Assembly: GCA_023428135.1 (NCBI GenBank)
Contig: JAEYZG010000027.1
Span: forward strand, 26,880 to 90,879
Direction of reading: 5' to 3'
Source: Bacteroidota bacterium
Lineage (GTDB): Bacteria; Bacteroidota; Bacteroidia; Cytophagales; Cytophagaceae
Length of the DNA: 64,000 bases
Within the stretch, counting starts at the first letter, position 1. Every line of letters starts with the position of its first letter. Below the pieces are notes generated by a model. It worked only from the letters and a program-made list of their open reading frames with translations, did no database searches and had not been told where the DNA came from. Below, piece by piece: positions 53,371 to 61,572 of this stretch. The position numbers and the translations under genes were made by a program.

Positions 53371-55221
53371 TTACTTCTTAAGGCTGTAACCAATGTTGAC
53401 ACCAAAGCGAAAAGGGATTGTAATTCCCGTACCCTTAACACTCAGAAAATCTTTTTCATAATTTTCAAGAGAAGGGTTCCAATTTCTGGAAATAAACCTG
53501 TAACCGATTCCTATTCCCGCAAAAACATCTACCGTCCACCCTTTTTTTCTTGCATCTTTAGACAATCTGTCTCCGACAAGAATTGAATACTCTACAATAC
53601 TTTGAGAGAGCGTTACCCCCCTTGAATGGGTGGTATCCGGAAAACCAGTTTTATTGACAGTGTTATCTATTTTACTATATCTGATTTCATGGCCGAAATA
53701 CAACATACCATTATCTCTGTCTCTTTGATAAAACTTTTGCCTTAAGTAGAAGGCATTTCCTCTTTTATAAAGTACATTATATTCTTGCGAACTTTTGAAA
53801 AAAGGATCCCTGATGAGAACATAACCTAATTCATATCCCAGTCTTTCCTGAAAATAATATTCTACAGAAAAAGGAATAGCATTGGGATGATTACCTATGA
53901 TTAATTTTTTCGCAACTCCGAATGGGCCGATGGCTAATATGAATCCGTGATATTCATTCACTTTAGGTGTAAAATACCGTGATCTCTTTCTTGGAATCTT
54001 TAATCTTGGTTTATTAGAAGGTGTAACAGTATCTCCTTTAACTTTATCCAAACTATCTTTTATTTCTCTAAAAACCGGAAGATCATTTTCATAATAAGTT
54101 CTGTAATAGCCAGCAAGATTTCCATCTTCATTATATAAGGTCCATATACCCACCTTATTACCATCTACTATCCGACCCTCCATTTTTTTATTACCAGATT
54201 CGTAATATCCTGTATAATATCCTTCTCCCTGATTAAAATAACAGCTCCCTTCCAACTTGCCATTTTCGTAATAATATTTCCATGGGCCCTCACTTTTATC
54301 ATTTTTAACCTGACCTTCAATTTTCAGCTTTCCATTTTCATAGTACTCTTTGTAAGGACCTTCTCCCCTTACAAAATTTCCTTCGCCTTTAAAGTTTCCG
54401 TTATTGTAATATAATTTCCAATAACCATCTTTTTTACCTTCCTTTTGGTCGCCTACAGAACTTAAAGCTCCATTTTCATAAAAATACTTCCAATTCCCTT
54501 CTGGTAAGCCTTTTTCAAAAATCCCCTCGCTTGAAACTGTTCCGTTTTTGTGATAAAACTTCCACATCCCCTCTTTCTGCCCATTTTTCTCATACCCTTC
54601 AGATTTTAATGATCCATCGTCAAAGTAATATTTCCATAGGCCATTGCTTTTGCCATTAGCAATTTCTCCCTTACTCTTAATGGTTCCATCAGGATAAAAC
54701 TCCATAAACTTACCTTTGTCATCCTGAAAGTAAGCTGTTCCCTTGCTTTTTGAATCCTCATAATAATATTTCCACGGACCATTTTTCAAATTTTTCCGGT
54801 AAAGCCCTTCTGATTTTATATTTCCATTTTCGTAGTAAAACTTCCACTGGCCCTCCCGCTGATCTTTAATCACTTCACCTTCCATGTTAATTCCCCCATT
54901 TTCATAGTAATAAGTCCAGTAACCTTGATTAATGTTGTCTTTTAACTCTCCTTTCATTTTAGGATTACCGTTCTCATAAAAATATTCCCAGATCCCATTG
55001 GCTTTGCCCTGAGTATAATGACCGCGAGATTTTACTCTTCCATTCTGGTAATAAGAGACATAAAGGCTATCTAGAACTGTTGTATTGGAAGATTTCACAA
55101 AATAATCTTCTTTCAAAAGTGTTTTTTTCTGGTCATACCAGGTTTGTACCTGAATATGTTGACCATGTAGGTGAGGGATAAAAAAAATAAACGTTAAGAA
55201 AAATAGAATATAATATTTCAC
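53371..55221 (-). CDS. YwqK (MORN-like) repeat protein with C-terminal barrel-like domain
   Basis: A 616-aa secreted protein: signal peptide (LFFLTFIFFIPHLHG, about residues 5-20), then about 14 copies of a 22-24-residue unit of the form YYENGKLKxEG...GxWKYY (about 45-375), the YwqK/MORN-variant type. A Lys/Pro/Arg-rich linker (about 385-405) leads to a region (about 415-616) with strand-like segments (GFILAIGPFGVAKKLIIG, GYELGYVLIRDPFFKSS, DVFAGIGIGYRFISRNW) ending YSLKK, read as a barrel. The label toxin-antitoxin antitoxin, often given to YwqK proteins, is not supported here. A surface repeat protein anchored by a barrel is the inference. Confidence 0.78.
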   Translation of the reverse strand: MKYYILFFLTFIFFIPHLHGQHIQVQTWYDQKKTLLKEDYFVKSSNTTVLDSLYVSYYQNGRVKSRGHYTQGKANGIWEYFYENGNPKMKGELKDNINQGYWTYYYENGGINMEGEVIKDQREGQWKFYYENGNIKSEGLYRKNLKNGPWKYYYEDSKSKGTAYFQDDKGKFMEFYPDGTIKSKGEIANGKSNGLWKYYFDDGSLKSEGYEKNGQKEGMWKFYHKNGTVSSEGIFEKGLPEGNWKYFYENGALSSVGDQKEGKKDGYWKLYYNNGNFKGEGNFVRGEGPYKEYYENGKLKIEGQVKNDKSEGPWKYYYENGKLEGSCYFNQGEGYYTGYYESGNKKMEGRIVDGNKVGIWTLYNEDGNLAGYYRTYYENDLPVFREIKDSLDKVKGDTVTPSNKPRLKIPRKRSRYFTPKVNEYHGFILAIGPFGVAKKLIIGNHPNAIPFSVEYYFQERLGYELGYVLIRDPFFKSSQEYNVLYKRGNAFYLRQKFYQRDRDNGMLYFGHEIRYSKIDNTVNKTGFPDTTHSRGVTLSQSIVEYSILVGDRLSKDARKKGWTVDVFAGIGIGYRFISRNWNPSLENYEKDFLSVKGTGITIPFRFGVNIGYSLKK

Positions 55222-55252
55222 AGACTACTTTTTTAAGCTTAAACGCAAAAGT

Positions 55253-55283
55253 AAGCCTGAATTACATGTTATAATTCAGGCTT
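55253..55283 (-). terminator. hairpin between tryptophan dioxygenase and YwqK genes
   Basis: AAGCCTGAATTA (55253-55264) pairs with TAATTCAGGCTT (55272-55283), a perfect 12-bp stem with a 7-nt loop. It follows the minus-strand tryptophan dioxygenase gene; the U-tract is weak (ACTTTTG). Confidence 0.68.
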
Positions 55284-55292
55284 TAATGATTC

Positions 55293-56264
55293 TTAAATCA
55301 AATGTGCAAATACTTCTGATTCCACCCAGGTTTTTCCCCAATCCTGCAATTCCTGCTCAGACCAGAGAGATGGAAAGAATATCTGCTTTTGAAATCTGGG
55401 AGGTAAATATTTCTGCCAATTGGTTCCACCGGTAGACGGTACAATCTGCTTAGATCTTATCAAATAACTAACTGCATATTTATAGTGCGCCAGAGGCCAG
55501 TTGATATTTGCATAAGTATCATATTTCCTCATCGCAGATATTAACCTTTCATCTTCCTGGTCTTCAAAAGGTAACCGCTTGAAGATGGACCAAAGGTTAG
55601 TAGAAACACAATCATTGGCAAGCCTGATCAACACTTCACTGTATTTTTCTTCGAATTGCTTTAGGGTAAGAGTCTTTTTGCCAGTAGCTACATCTATAGC
55701 TCCTTTTTTCCAATAGATCTTTTCAAACATCTGATCTATGGTAGAATAATCATGAAAATCATCTCTGTGATCTTTGCTCACCAGATTGATAAAGTCTGTT
55801 GAGGCAATTTCAGTCATTCTGTATTGAACAGACTGAAAGCCGCTTGCCGGATGCAAAGCAGTTCTGAATTTCAGAAACTGTTCCTGCTCCATTCCAATTG
55901 AAATAATATCAAATGATTGTATCTGCTGTCCAAAAAACCAGTTGACTCTGTTTAGACGATGAAAGAAAGAATCCTTATCAATAATTTCTTGCTTTCGGAG
56001 GTTATTGATCTCATGCAGAATCATTTTGAAATACAACTCAGTAATCTGATGGTAAATAATGAACATCAGCTCATCTGAGTACTCTGTCTTGGGCACCTGA
56101 AGATTTAATAACGCGTCAAGATGAATATAATCCCAATAATTGAGGTATTTAGAATTGAGAAGCCCTTCCAGGTGCACTGTCAGATCCTGCCCTTCTTTGG
56201 CATATTTATCTTCCAGGAGTTTTAAAAGTTCTTGTATTTTTGTTTCTTTTTCAGGATTCTGCAT
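55293..56264 (-). CDS. tryptophan 2,3-dioxygenase family protein
   Basis: TDO is a haem enzyme that opens the indole ring of L-tryptophan to N-formylkynurenine. The 323-aa protein shows LNYWDYIHLDALL (residues 55-67), DELMFIIYHQITELYFK with the active-site His, FDIISIGMEQEQFLKFR, a haem-ligand region WPLAHYKYAV, and the substrate loop STGGTNWQKYL. It diverges from the glutaryl-CoA dehydrogenase gene across 70 bp. No kynurenine enzymes follow; the rest of the pathway must lie elsewhere. Confidence 0.88.
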   Translation of the reverse strand: MQNPEKETKIQELLKLLEDKYAKEGQDLTVHLEGLLNSKYLNYWDYIHLDALLNLQVPKTEYSDELMFIIYHQITELYFKMILHEINNLRKQEIIDKDSFFHRLNRVNWFFGQQIQSFDIISIGMEQEQFLKFRTALHPASGFQSVQYRMTEIASTDFINLVSKDHRDDFHDYSTIDQMFEKIYWKKGAIDVATGKKTLTLKQFEEKYSEVLIRLANDCVSTNLWSIFKRLPFEDQEDERLISAMRKYDTYANINWPLAHYKYAVSYLIRSKQIVPSTGGTNWQKYLPPRFQKQIFFPSLWSEQELQDWGKTWVESEVFAHLI

Positions 56265-56294
56265 CTTAGGAACATTAAATGCGTTAGTAGGTTG

Positions 56295-56302
56295 TAAATT
56301 TG
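56295..56302 (+). promoter_or_regulatory. putative -7 box for the acyl-CoA dehydrogenase gene (TAAATTTG)
   Basis: TAAATTTG in the 70-bp divergent spacer matches the Bacteroidota -7 box and gives a leader of about 25 nt before the ATG at 56335. The -33 region has only a weak match. Confidence 0.42.
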
Positions 56303-56334
56303 ATCATTTAATTTTTTTAAAACAATAACTTCTC

Positions 56335-57513
56335 ATGGCAAGAACAGATTTTAATGCGCCTGACTATTATCAAATAGATGATCTTTTGACTGACGAGCAG
56401 AAGCTTGTACGAGGAGCGATCAGGGACTTTGTAAACAGAGAAATTATGCCCATCATTGAGGATTGTGCACAGAAAGCTTATTTCCCCGAATCTATAGTTA
56501 AAAAATTTGGAGAAGTTGGAGCTTTCGGTCCTACAATTCCTCAGGAATACGGCGGCGGCGGACTCGATTATATTTCTTATGGATTAATGATGCAGGAGAT
56601 TGAAAGAGGTGATTCGGGAATGCGCAGTACTGCCTCTGTTCAGGGCTCATTAGTAATGTTTCCGATCTTCAAGTACGGTTCTGAAGAACAAAAGAAAAAG
56701 TATCTTCCTAAGCTTGCATCAGGTGAGTTTCTCGGATGCTTTGGACTCACAGAACCGGACCATGGCTCCAACCCTTCTGCTATGGTTACCAACATCAAAG
56801 ATATGGGAGATCATTATCTTCTGAATGGCGCCAAAATGTGGATTACTAATTCACCTAAAGCTGATATTGCAGTGGTTTGGGCTAAGAATGAGGAAGGCCG
56901 CATTAAAGGTCTTATTGTAGAAAGAGGAATGGAGGGCTTTACCACTCCTGAAACTCATCATAAATGGTCTTTGAGGGCAAGCATTACCGGAGAACTTGTT
57001 TTCGATAATGTAAAAGTACCTAAAGAAAACCTGCTCCCTCATGCTGACGGACTTAGCGGCCCTCTCAGATGTCTGGACTCTGCAAGATATGGTATTGCCT
57101 GGGGTGCAATAGGCGCCGCAATGGATTGCTATGAGACTGCAAGAAAATATGCTATTGAAAGACATCAGTTCGGTAAACCTATCGCTGGTTTTCAGCTGAC
57201 TCAAAGGAAATTGGCCGAGATGATTACTGAGATCACTAAGGCACAGTTACTTGCATGGAGACTGGGCACATTGAAAAATGAAGGTAAAGCTACAACTCCT
57301 CAAATAAGCATGGCTAAAAGAAATAATGTTCATATGGCCATTACCATTGCACGTGAGGCAAGACAAATACTTGGAGGCATGGGAATTACAGGCGAGTTCC
57401 CGATTATGCGCCATATGATGAACCTTGAATCTGTTATCACTTATGAAGGAACACATGATATCCATCAGCTTATAACAGGTAGTGACATTACAGGAATTTC
57501 TGCTTTTAAATAA
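56335..57513 (+). CDS. acyl-CoA dehydrogenase, probably glutaryl-CoA dehydrogenase
   Basis: This is a 392-aa FAD enzyme. The pattern GMRSTASVQGSLVMFPIFKYG, LTEPDHGSNPSAM and WSLRASITGELVFDNVKVP is that of glutaryl-CoA dehydrogenase, which oxidises and decarboxylates glutaryl-CoA to crotonyl-CoA in lysine and tryptophan breakdown. The catalytic Glu is Glu371 in YEGTHDIHQL. Position opposite the tryptophan dioxygenase gene supports this. A related short-chain acyl-CoA dehydrogenase remains possible. An M20 peptidase gene follows by 3 nt. Confidence 0.87.
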   Translation: MARTDFNAPDYYQIDDLLTDEQKLVRGAIRDFVNREIMPIIEDCAQKAYFPESIVKKFGEVGAFGPTIPQEYGGGGLDYISYGLMMQEIERGDSGMRSTASVQGSLVMFPIFKYGSEEQKKKYLPKLASGEFLGCFGLTEPDHGSNPSAMVTNIKDMGDHYLLNGAKMWITNSPKADIAVVWAKNEEGRIKGLIVERGMEGFTTPETHHKWSLRASITGELVFDNVKVPKENLLPHADGLSGPLRCLDSARYGIAWGAIGAAMDCYETARKYAIERHQFGKPIAGFQLTQRKLAEMITEITKAQLLAWRLGTLKNEGKATTPQISMAKRNNVHMAITIAREARQILGGMGITGEFPIMRHMMNLESVITYEGTHDIHQLITGSDITGISAFK

Positions 57514-57516
57514 GAT

Positions 57517-58950
57517 ATGAGAACTATCGCCATTATACTGCTACTACTGGTAATACTGGTAGTGGCAGTTCTGCTTTTTAATACGTTCACTTTAAAAAGT
57601 AGGCAACCCAAAAATATAAAGCAAGCCCAAATTTATTCAGATACATCAGCATTGATGAGATTAAGTAAAGGGCTGCAGATTCAAACAGTTTCGCATGAGA
57701 ATGGAAAGACCGATACTTCTAAGTTCCTCGAGTTTCATCAATTTCTCGAACAGAACTTTCCTTTAGTACACAGTAAACTAAAGAAAGAAAATCACAGACT
57801 TAGCCTGCTATTTCACTGGGAAGGCAAAGACAAACAACTTGCTCCTATCCTTCTTATGGCTCATCAGGATGTTGTACCGCCTGCAGGAGACTGGGAAAAA
57901 GAGCCTTTTTCCGGGGACTTACACAACGGATATATCTATGGAAGAGGAACATTGGACGATAAAGGTGCTTTGCTTGCGATCCTTGAATCTGTCGAATCTC
58001 TTCTGAAAGAAAATTATCAGCCTAATAGATCTATCTATTTTGCCTTTGGTCATGATGAAGAACTCGGTGGGGATGATGGAAACAAGAAGATGGCGGAAGT
58101 ACTTAAAAGCCGCGGGATCACTTTTGATTATGTACTGGATGAAGGAGGAACCATCATTCATGGCATCATGCCAGGTGTAAAAGCTCCTGTAGCAGTGATC
58201 GGAATTGCGGAAAAAGGTTATTTAAGTATTGAACTCTCTATTGAAACAGACGGAGGACATAGCTCAATGCCTCCTCCCAAAACCTCTGTCGGACTATTAA
58301 GTGAAGCAATAACAGAGCTTCAGAAACATCCGTTTCCTGCAAAAATTGCCGGCGCAACTGAACAGCTTTTTAAGTTCACTGCACCTGAAATGGAGTATCC
58401 TATGAGGATTGTTTTTGCCAACTATAAATTACTGAAGCCGGTTATTACCAGTCAGATGGAAAAAACTGAAAGCACCAATGCTTCTGTGAGAACCACCATG
58501 GCTCCTACAATCTTTGATGCAGGCACAAAGGAAAATGTGCTTCCTATGAAAGCAAGAGCAGTAGTAAATCTAAGAACACTTCCGGGAGATACGCTTCAGT
58601 ATATTTTGGATTACATTACCAGAACTATTAATAATCCAGCTATAAAACTTAAAGTACTTCCGGATCAGATTGAAGCTTCGGAAGTGTCAGATACAGATAA
58701 TGAAGCTTTCAAACTCATTAGTCAATCCATTTCTGAAGTGTTTCCACAGGCTGTCGTATCACCATATTTAATGCTGGCAACAACAGACTCCAAGCATTAC
58801 AGGAGCATCAGTAAAAATATCTACAGGTTTAATCCATGGGACCTTCAAAAAGATGATTTGAAAAGGATACACGGGAACAATGAAAGAATAAGTACTAAGA
58901 ATTATATGGAGGCTATAACCTTTTATAGATTGATGCTGGAAAGGAATTAA
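57517..58950 (+). CDS. M20 family metallopeptidase (carboxypeptidase S-like)
   Basis: A 477-aa peptidase with an N-terminal membrane anchor (IAIILLLLVILVVAVLLF, residues 4-21). Zinc ligands are in LLMAHQDVVPP, GRGTLDDKGALLAIL, GHDEELGGDDG and YVLDEGG; a late ATTDSKHYR gives the fifth ligand. The length and motifs fit the CPS1/PM20D1 branch. A dimerisation domain lies in the middle (about 240-370). It starts 3 nt after the acyl-CoA dehydrogenase and is probably co-transcribed. The substrate is unknown. Confidence 0.88.
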   Translation: MRTIAIILLLLVILVVAVLLFNTFTLKSRQPKNIKQAQIYSDTSALMRLSKGLQIQTVSHENGKTDTSKFLEFHQFLEQNFPLVHSKLKKENHRLSLLFHWEGKDKQLAPILLMAHQDVVPPAGDWEKEPFSGDLHNGYIYGRGTLDDKGALLAILESVESLLKENYQPNRSIYFAFGHDEELGGDDGNKKMAEVLKSRGITFDYVLDEGGTIIHGIMPGVKAPVAVIGIAEKGYLSIELSIETDGGHSSMPPPKTSVGLLSEAITELQKHPFPAKIAGATEQLFKFTAPEMEYPMRIVFANYKLLKPVITSQMEKTESTNASVRTTMAPTIFDAGTKENVLPMKARAVVNLRTLPGDTLQYILDYITRTINNPAIKLKVLPDQIEASEVSDTDNEAFKLISQSISEVFPQAVVSPYLMLATTDSKHYRSISKNIYRFNPWDLQKDDLKRIHGNNERISTKNYMEAITFYRLMLERN

Positions 58951-58971
58951 GAATGTATAACGTTTAATAAA

Positions 58972-59008
58972 AAAAGAGAACGATCAAAATTGAATCGTTC
59001 CCTTTTTT
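58972..59008. terminator. terminator between the M20 and DUF1573 genes
   Basis: AAAAGAGAACGAT (58972-58984) pairs with ATCGTTCCCTTTT (58994-59006) with one mismatch. A-run before and T-run after allow it to end both convergent genes. Confidence 0.75.
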
Positions 59009-59042
59009 ATTAAACTTGTATTAACTATAAATCAAACTCTCC

Positions 59043-60125
59043 TTACTCCTTGCCCACCTTCGCCTTTATAGTCAAAGTCTGGTTCGAGCCTTGAGGATCG
59101 TTGCTATAAATCGTTACAGTTTTAGTCTCCATACCCTCTCTGCCTGCAGAGTTGAAGGTGACTTTCATCTTGCTTTTTTCTCCTGGCTTTAAAAGCATTT
59201 TCTCCGGTGTTCCGGCAGTGCATCCACAACTTGCTTTTACTTTGCGAATGATAAGATCTTGCTTACCGGTATTAGTAAATTCAAATTCTGTTTCTGAAAC
59301 TGTTCCCTCCTTTACAGAACCAAAATCATGGACTGTTTTATCAAATGATAATCTTGGAGCTTGGGCTAATTGCTCAGGATTCATCGGAGGGAAATACTCA
59401 TTGATTGTTGCCACTACATTGATATTTCTTCTTCCACCCTTTTTATCATTAGACATAAGAATGAAATTGTCATGTACATAACCGAAATCATTTTTCGCTT
59501 TAGCATCATAAGTAATTTTAATTACGCCCTTTTGCTTTGGCTGAAGTGTTACTGGCTCTACAGATACTTTCATATGCTTTGGTACGGACTGAGTTGGCTG
59601 AAAGGTAACAGGCGTAGTTCCATCATTATATATTCCGAACTCCTTTACCACAGGTTCTTTGGTAGTTAAGCCCCCCAGGTTCATATATCTTGAAGTAACT
59701 CTAAGACTTCCAAGTGTATCAGGAAATTCATCTGATGGGCTTTTAGGTTTAGGAATTACTGTTCCTTTTATAAATACAACATTGGTTGCAGGCTCAGTAT
59801 TGGCAGTTATAGTCAGTGACTTATTAAAAGCTCCAGGTCTGTTGTTAGGATCAAACTGAGCTTTAATCACACCGGTTTGTCCGGGAAGAACTGGCTCTTT
59901 CGTCCAGGCAGGCGTAGTACAACCGCAAGACGCCCTTACTTCACTAATTACAAGAGGTGCAGAACCTTTGTTGGTAAATTTGAATTCGTGAGAAACCGGC
60001 CCTTTTTCTTCGTTAATTGAACCGAAATCAAAAGTTGTTTCTTCAAATTGAATTACCCCCGTCTGAGCAAAAAGCTGAAACGTTAGGAAAATTAAAAATG
60101 TAAAAATGACAGTTATTCGTACCAT
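59043..60125 (-). CDS. DUF1573 domain protein, copy A
   Basis: A 360-aa exported protein with a signal peptide (FTFLIFLTFQLFAQ) and Ig-like DUF1573 repeats. The first (about 20-110) has ETTFDFGSINEEKGPVSHEF and SCGCTTPAWTKEPVLPGQ. The last (about 262-357) repeats this as DKTVHDFGSVKEGTVSETEF and SCGCTAGTPEKMLLKPGE. A middle Ig-like segment joins them. The DFG...CGCT signature marks the family, whose role is unknown. It is the downstream member of a tandem pair with 60329-61411 and is nearly the same length (360 aa). A TTTG-N19-CAATTTTG promoter lies upstream. Confidence 0.85.
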   Translation of the reverse strand: MVRITVIFTFLIFLTFQLFAQTGVIQFEETTFDFGSINEEKGPVSHEFKFTNKGSAPLVISEVRASCGCTTPAWTKEPVLPGQTGVIKAQFDPNNRPGAFNKSLTITANTEPATNVVFIKGTVIPKPKSPSDEFPDTLGSLRVTSRYMNLGGLTTKEPVVKEFGIYNDGTTPVTFQPTQSVPKHMKVSVEPVTLQPKQKGVIKITYDAKAKNDFGYVHDNFILMSNDKKGGRRNINVVATINEYFPPMNPEQLAQAPRLSFDKTVHDFGSVKEGTVSETEFEFTNTGKQDLIIRKVKASCGCTAGTPEKMLLKPGEKSKMKVTFNSAGREGMETKTVTIYSNDPQGSNQTLTIKAKVGKE

Positions 60126-60146
60126 ATATACTCCTTTATTCTACTG

Positions 60147-60177
60147 CAAAATTGAAATGCTAAGTTAATTAATCAAA
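60147..60177 (-). promoter_or_regulatory. putative promoter for DUF1573 copy A
   Basis: Minus strand TTTG (60174-60177), 19-nt spacer, CAATTTTG (60147-60154), one mismatch to the TAnnTTTG -7 box. It gives a leader of about 15 nt that includes an AGGAG sequence near the ATG, a rare Shine-Dalgarno-like stretch here. Confidence 0.52.
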
Positions 60178-60281
60178 TGAAAACACATCTATTCTGGTTT
60201 CATTTGTTTTGCTTTTATGATAAAATTTTGAAAGGCATTTTGTTTTAACTTCTTCAAAATTTGATTAATGTCTCAAATTAA

Positions 60282-60304
60282 AAAGGGACCATTACGATCC
60301 CTTA
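60282..60304 (-). terminator. terminator after DUF1573 copy B
   Basis: On the minus strand AAGGGATC and GGTCCCTT arms form a stem with one mismatch and a T-run (TTTTTAATT) after it. It separates the two DUF1573 genes, so each probably has its own transcript. Confidence 0.65.
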
Positions 60305-60328
60305 TTTAAATATCTGCTAATTATATAA

Positions 60329-61411
60329 CTATTCCTGCCCTACCTTCATTCTTATCACCAGTGCCTGATTGGCTCCCCTTGGGTCGTTGCTGTATACAGT
60401 CACAGATTTACTTTCTGAACCTTCTCTTCCTGCGGAGTTATAAGAGACTTTAATTTTTCCTTTTGCTCCTGGCTTTATAGAGGTCTTAGGAGGAGTTGTT
60501 ACAATACAGCTACAATTGGATTTCACTTTTCTGATGATCAGATCCTGCTTTCCGGTGTTGATAAATTCAAACTCTGTTGTGACAATTTTATCAGATTTAA
60601 CAGAGCCAAAATCATGTACCGTTTTGCTAAACTCCAGACGAGGCGACTGTTCGATCTGAGCTTCATCCATTGGAGGAAAATATTCGTTGATGGTCGCATT
60701 GACAGTTATTGCAGTCTTAGTGCCATTTTTATCATCCGAAACAAGCTCAAAGTTGTCTGTCACTCCTCCGAAATCATTCTTGGCTTTGGCATCATAGGTT
60801 ATTTTAATAATTCCCTTTTGTTTAGGTTGTAACGTTATTGGGGCAAAGTCAACTTTCATGTGCTTCGCCAAACCCTCCACCGGTTTAAATGTAACAGGTG
60901 ATTCACCATGATTATAGACCCCAAATTCTTTTGTAACAGGTTCTTTATTGGTTATTCCACCGAAACTCATATATCTTGATGCTAACCTTATGCTTCCGAG
61001 TGAATCAGGAAATTCTTCTGCAAGAGATTTTGGCTTGGGGATTACCATTCCTGTAATGTAAAGTTCAGTGGTTGCAGGTTCTGTATTGGCTTTAATGGTT
61101 AGGGTTTTATGAATGTCTCCAGGCCTTCCCAGTGGATCATATTCTGCCTTTATAATAGCTGATTGCCCTGGAGCTAATGGCTCGCGAGGCCACAAAGGGG
61201 TCGTGCATCCACATGAGGGAATAATCGTATCTATCACAAGCGGAGCTCCCCCCTTATTGGTAAATTTAAATTCGTGAGAAACTTTTCCATTTTCCTCATG
61301 AATATTTCCAAAATCGTATGAAGTTTCTTCAAATTCAAACTTACCACTTTGTGCAAACAGCTGAAACGCTGATAAGGAGAGTAAGAAGGATAATAATGCT
61401 ATACGTCTCAT
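60329..61411 (-). CDS. DUF1573 domain protein, copy B
   Basis: A 360-aa exported protein closely similar to the adjacent copy A throughout: signal peptide (ALLSFLLSLSAFQLFAQ), first DUF1573 repeat with SYDFGNIHEENGKVSHEF and SCGCTTPLWPREPLAPGQ, middle segment, and final repeat FSKTVHDFGSVKSDKIV. In the last repeat SCGCT of copy A is SNCSCIVTTPPK here, so one cysteine motif is altered. It is upstream in the tandem; a 203-nt spacer holds a terminator and the promoter of copy A. Function is not known. Confidence 0.85.
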   Translation of the reverse strand: MRRIALLSFLLSLSAFQLFAQSGKFEFEETSYDFGNIHEENGKVSHEFKFTNKGGAPLVIDTIIPSCGCTTPLWPREPLAPGQSAIIKAEYDPLGRPGDIHKTLTIKANTEPATTELYITGMVIPKPKSLAEEFPDSLGSIRLASRYMSFGGITNKEPVTKEFGVYNHGESPVTFKPVEGLAKHMKVDFAPITLQPKQKGIIKITYDAKAKNDFGGVTDNFELVSDDKNGTKTAITVNATINEYFPPMDEAQIEQSPRLEFSKTVHDFGSVKSDKIVTTEFEFINTGKQDLIIRKVKSNCSCIVTTPPKTSIKPGAKGKIKVSYNSAGREGSESKSVTVYSNDPRGANQALVIRMKVGQE

Positions 61412-61557
61412 ATTGAACTACTATATTTTTAATAAAAATGAATCCGTTAATTTACGCAATCAAGTCAAAAACTATGCAAATTCCTGTTATTTCTGAACTT
61501 TAATCCAATAATAAAGGGTTCCTATAGAGAAATTTCGCTCCCATTGGAGTTTTTTTC

Positions 61558-61565
61558 TATTTTTG
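61558..61565 (+). promoter_or_regulatory. putative -7 box for trpS (TATTTTTG)
   Basis: TATTTTTG ends 7 nt before the ATG at 61573. If the start is 5-7 nt downstream of the box, transcription would begin at or within 1-3 nt of the start codon. A weak -33 (TTCG) lies about 20 nt upstream. Confidence 0.4.
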
Positions 61566-61572
61566 CCGCATT

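Noticed and set aside
53500..55100. tandem repeats in the YwqK gene as a CRISPR or satellite array
   Set aside because: The repetition is at the protein level with many substitutions at the DNA level; no identical direct repeats with spacers are present.
53371..55221. YwqK family label as a toxin-antitoxin antitoxin
   Set aside because: The protein is exported, 616 aa long, and no toxin gene adjoins it. The label comes from family naming and does not describe this gene.
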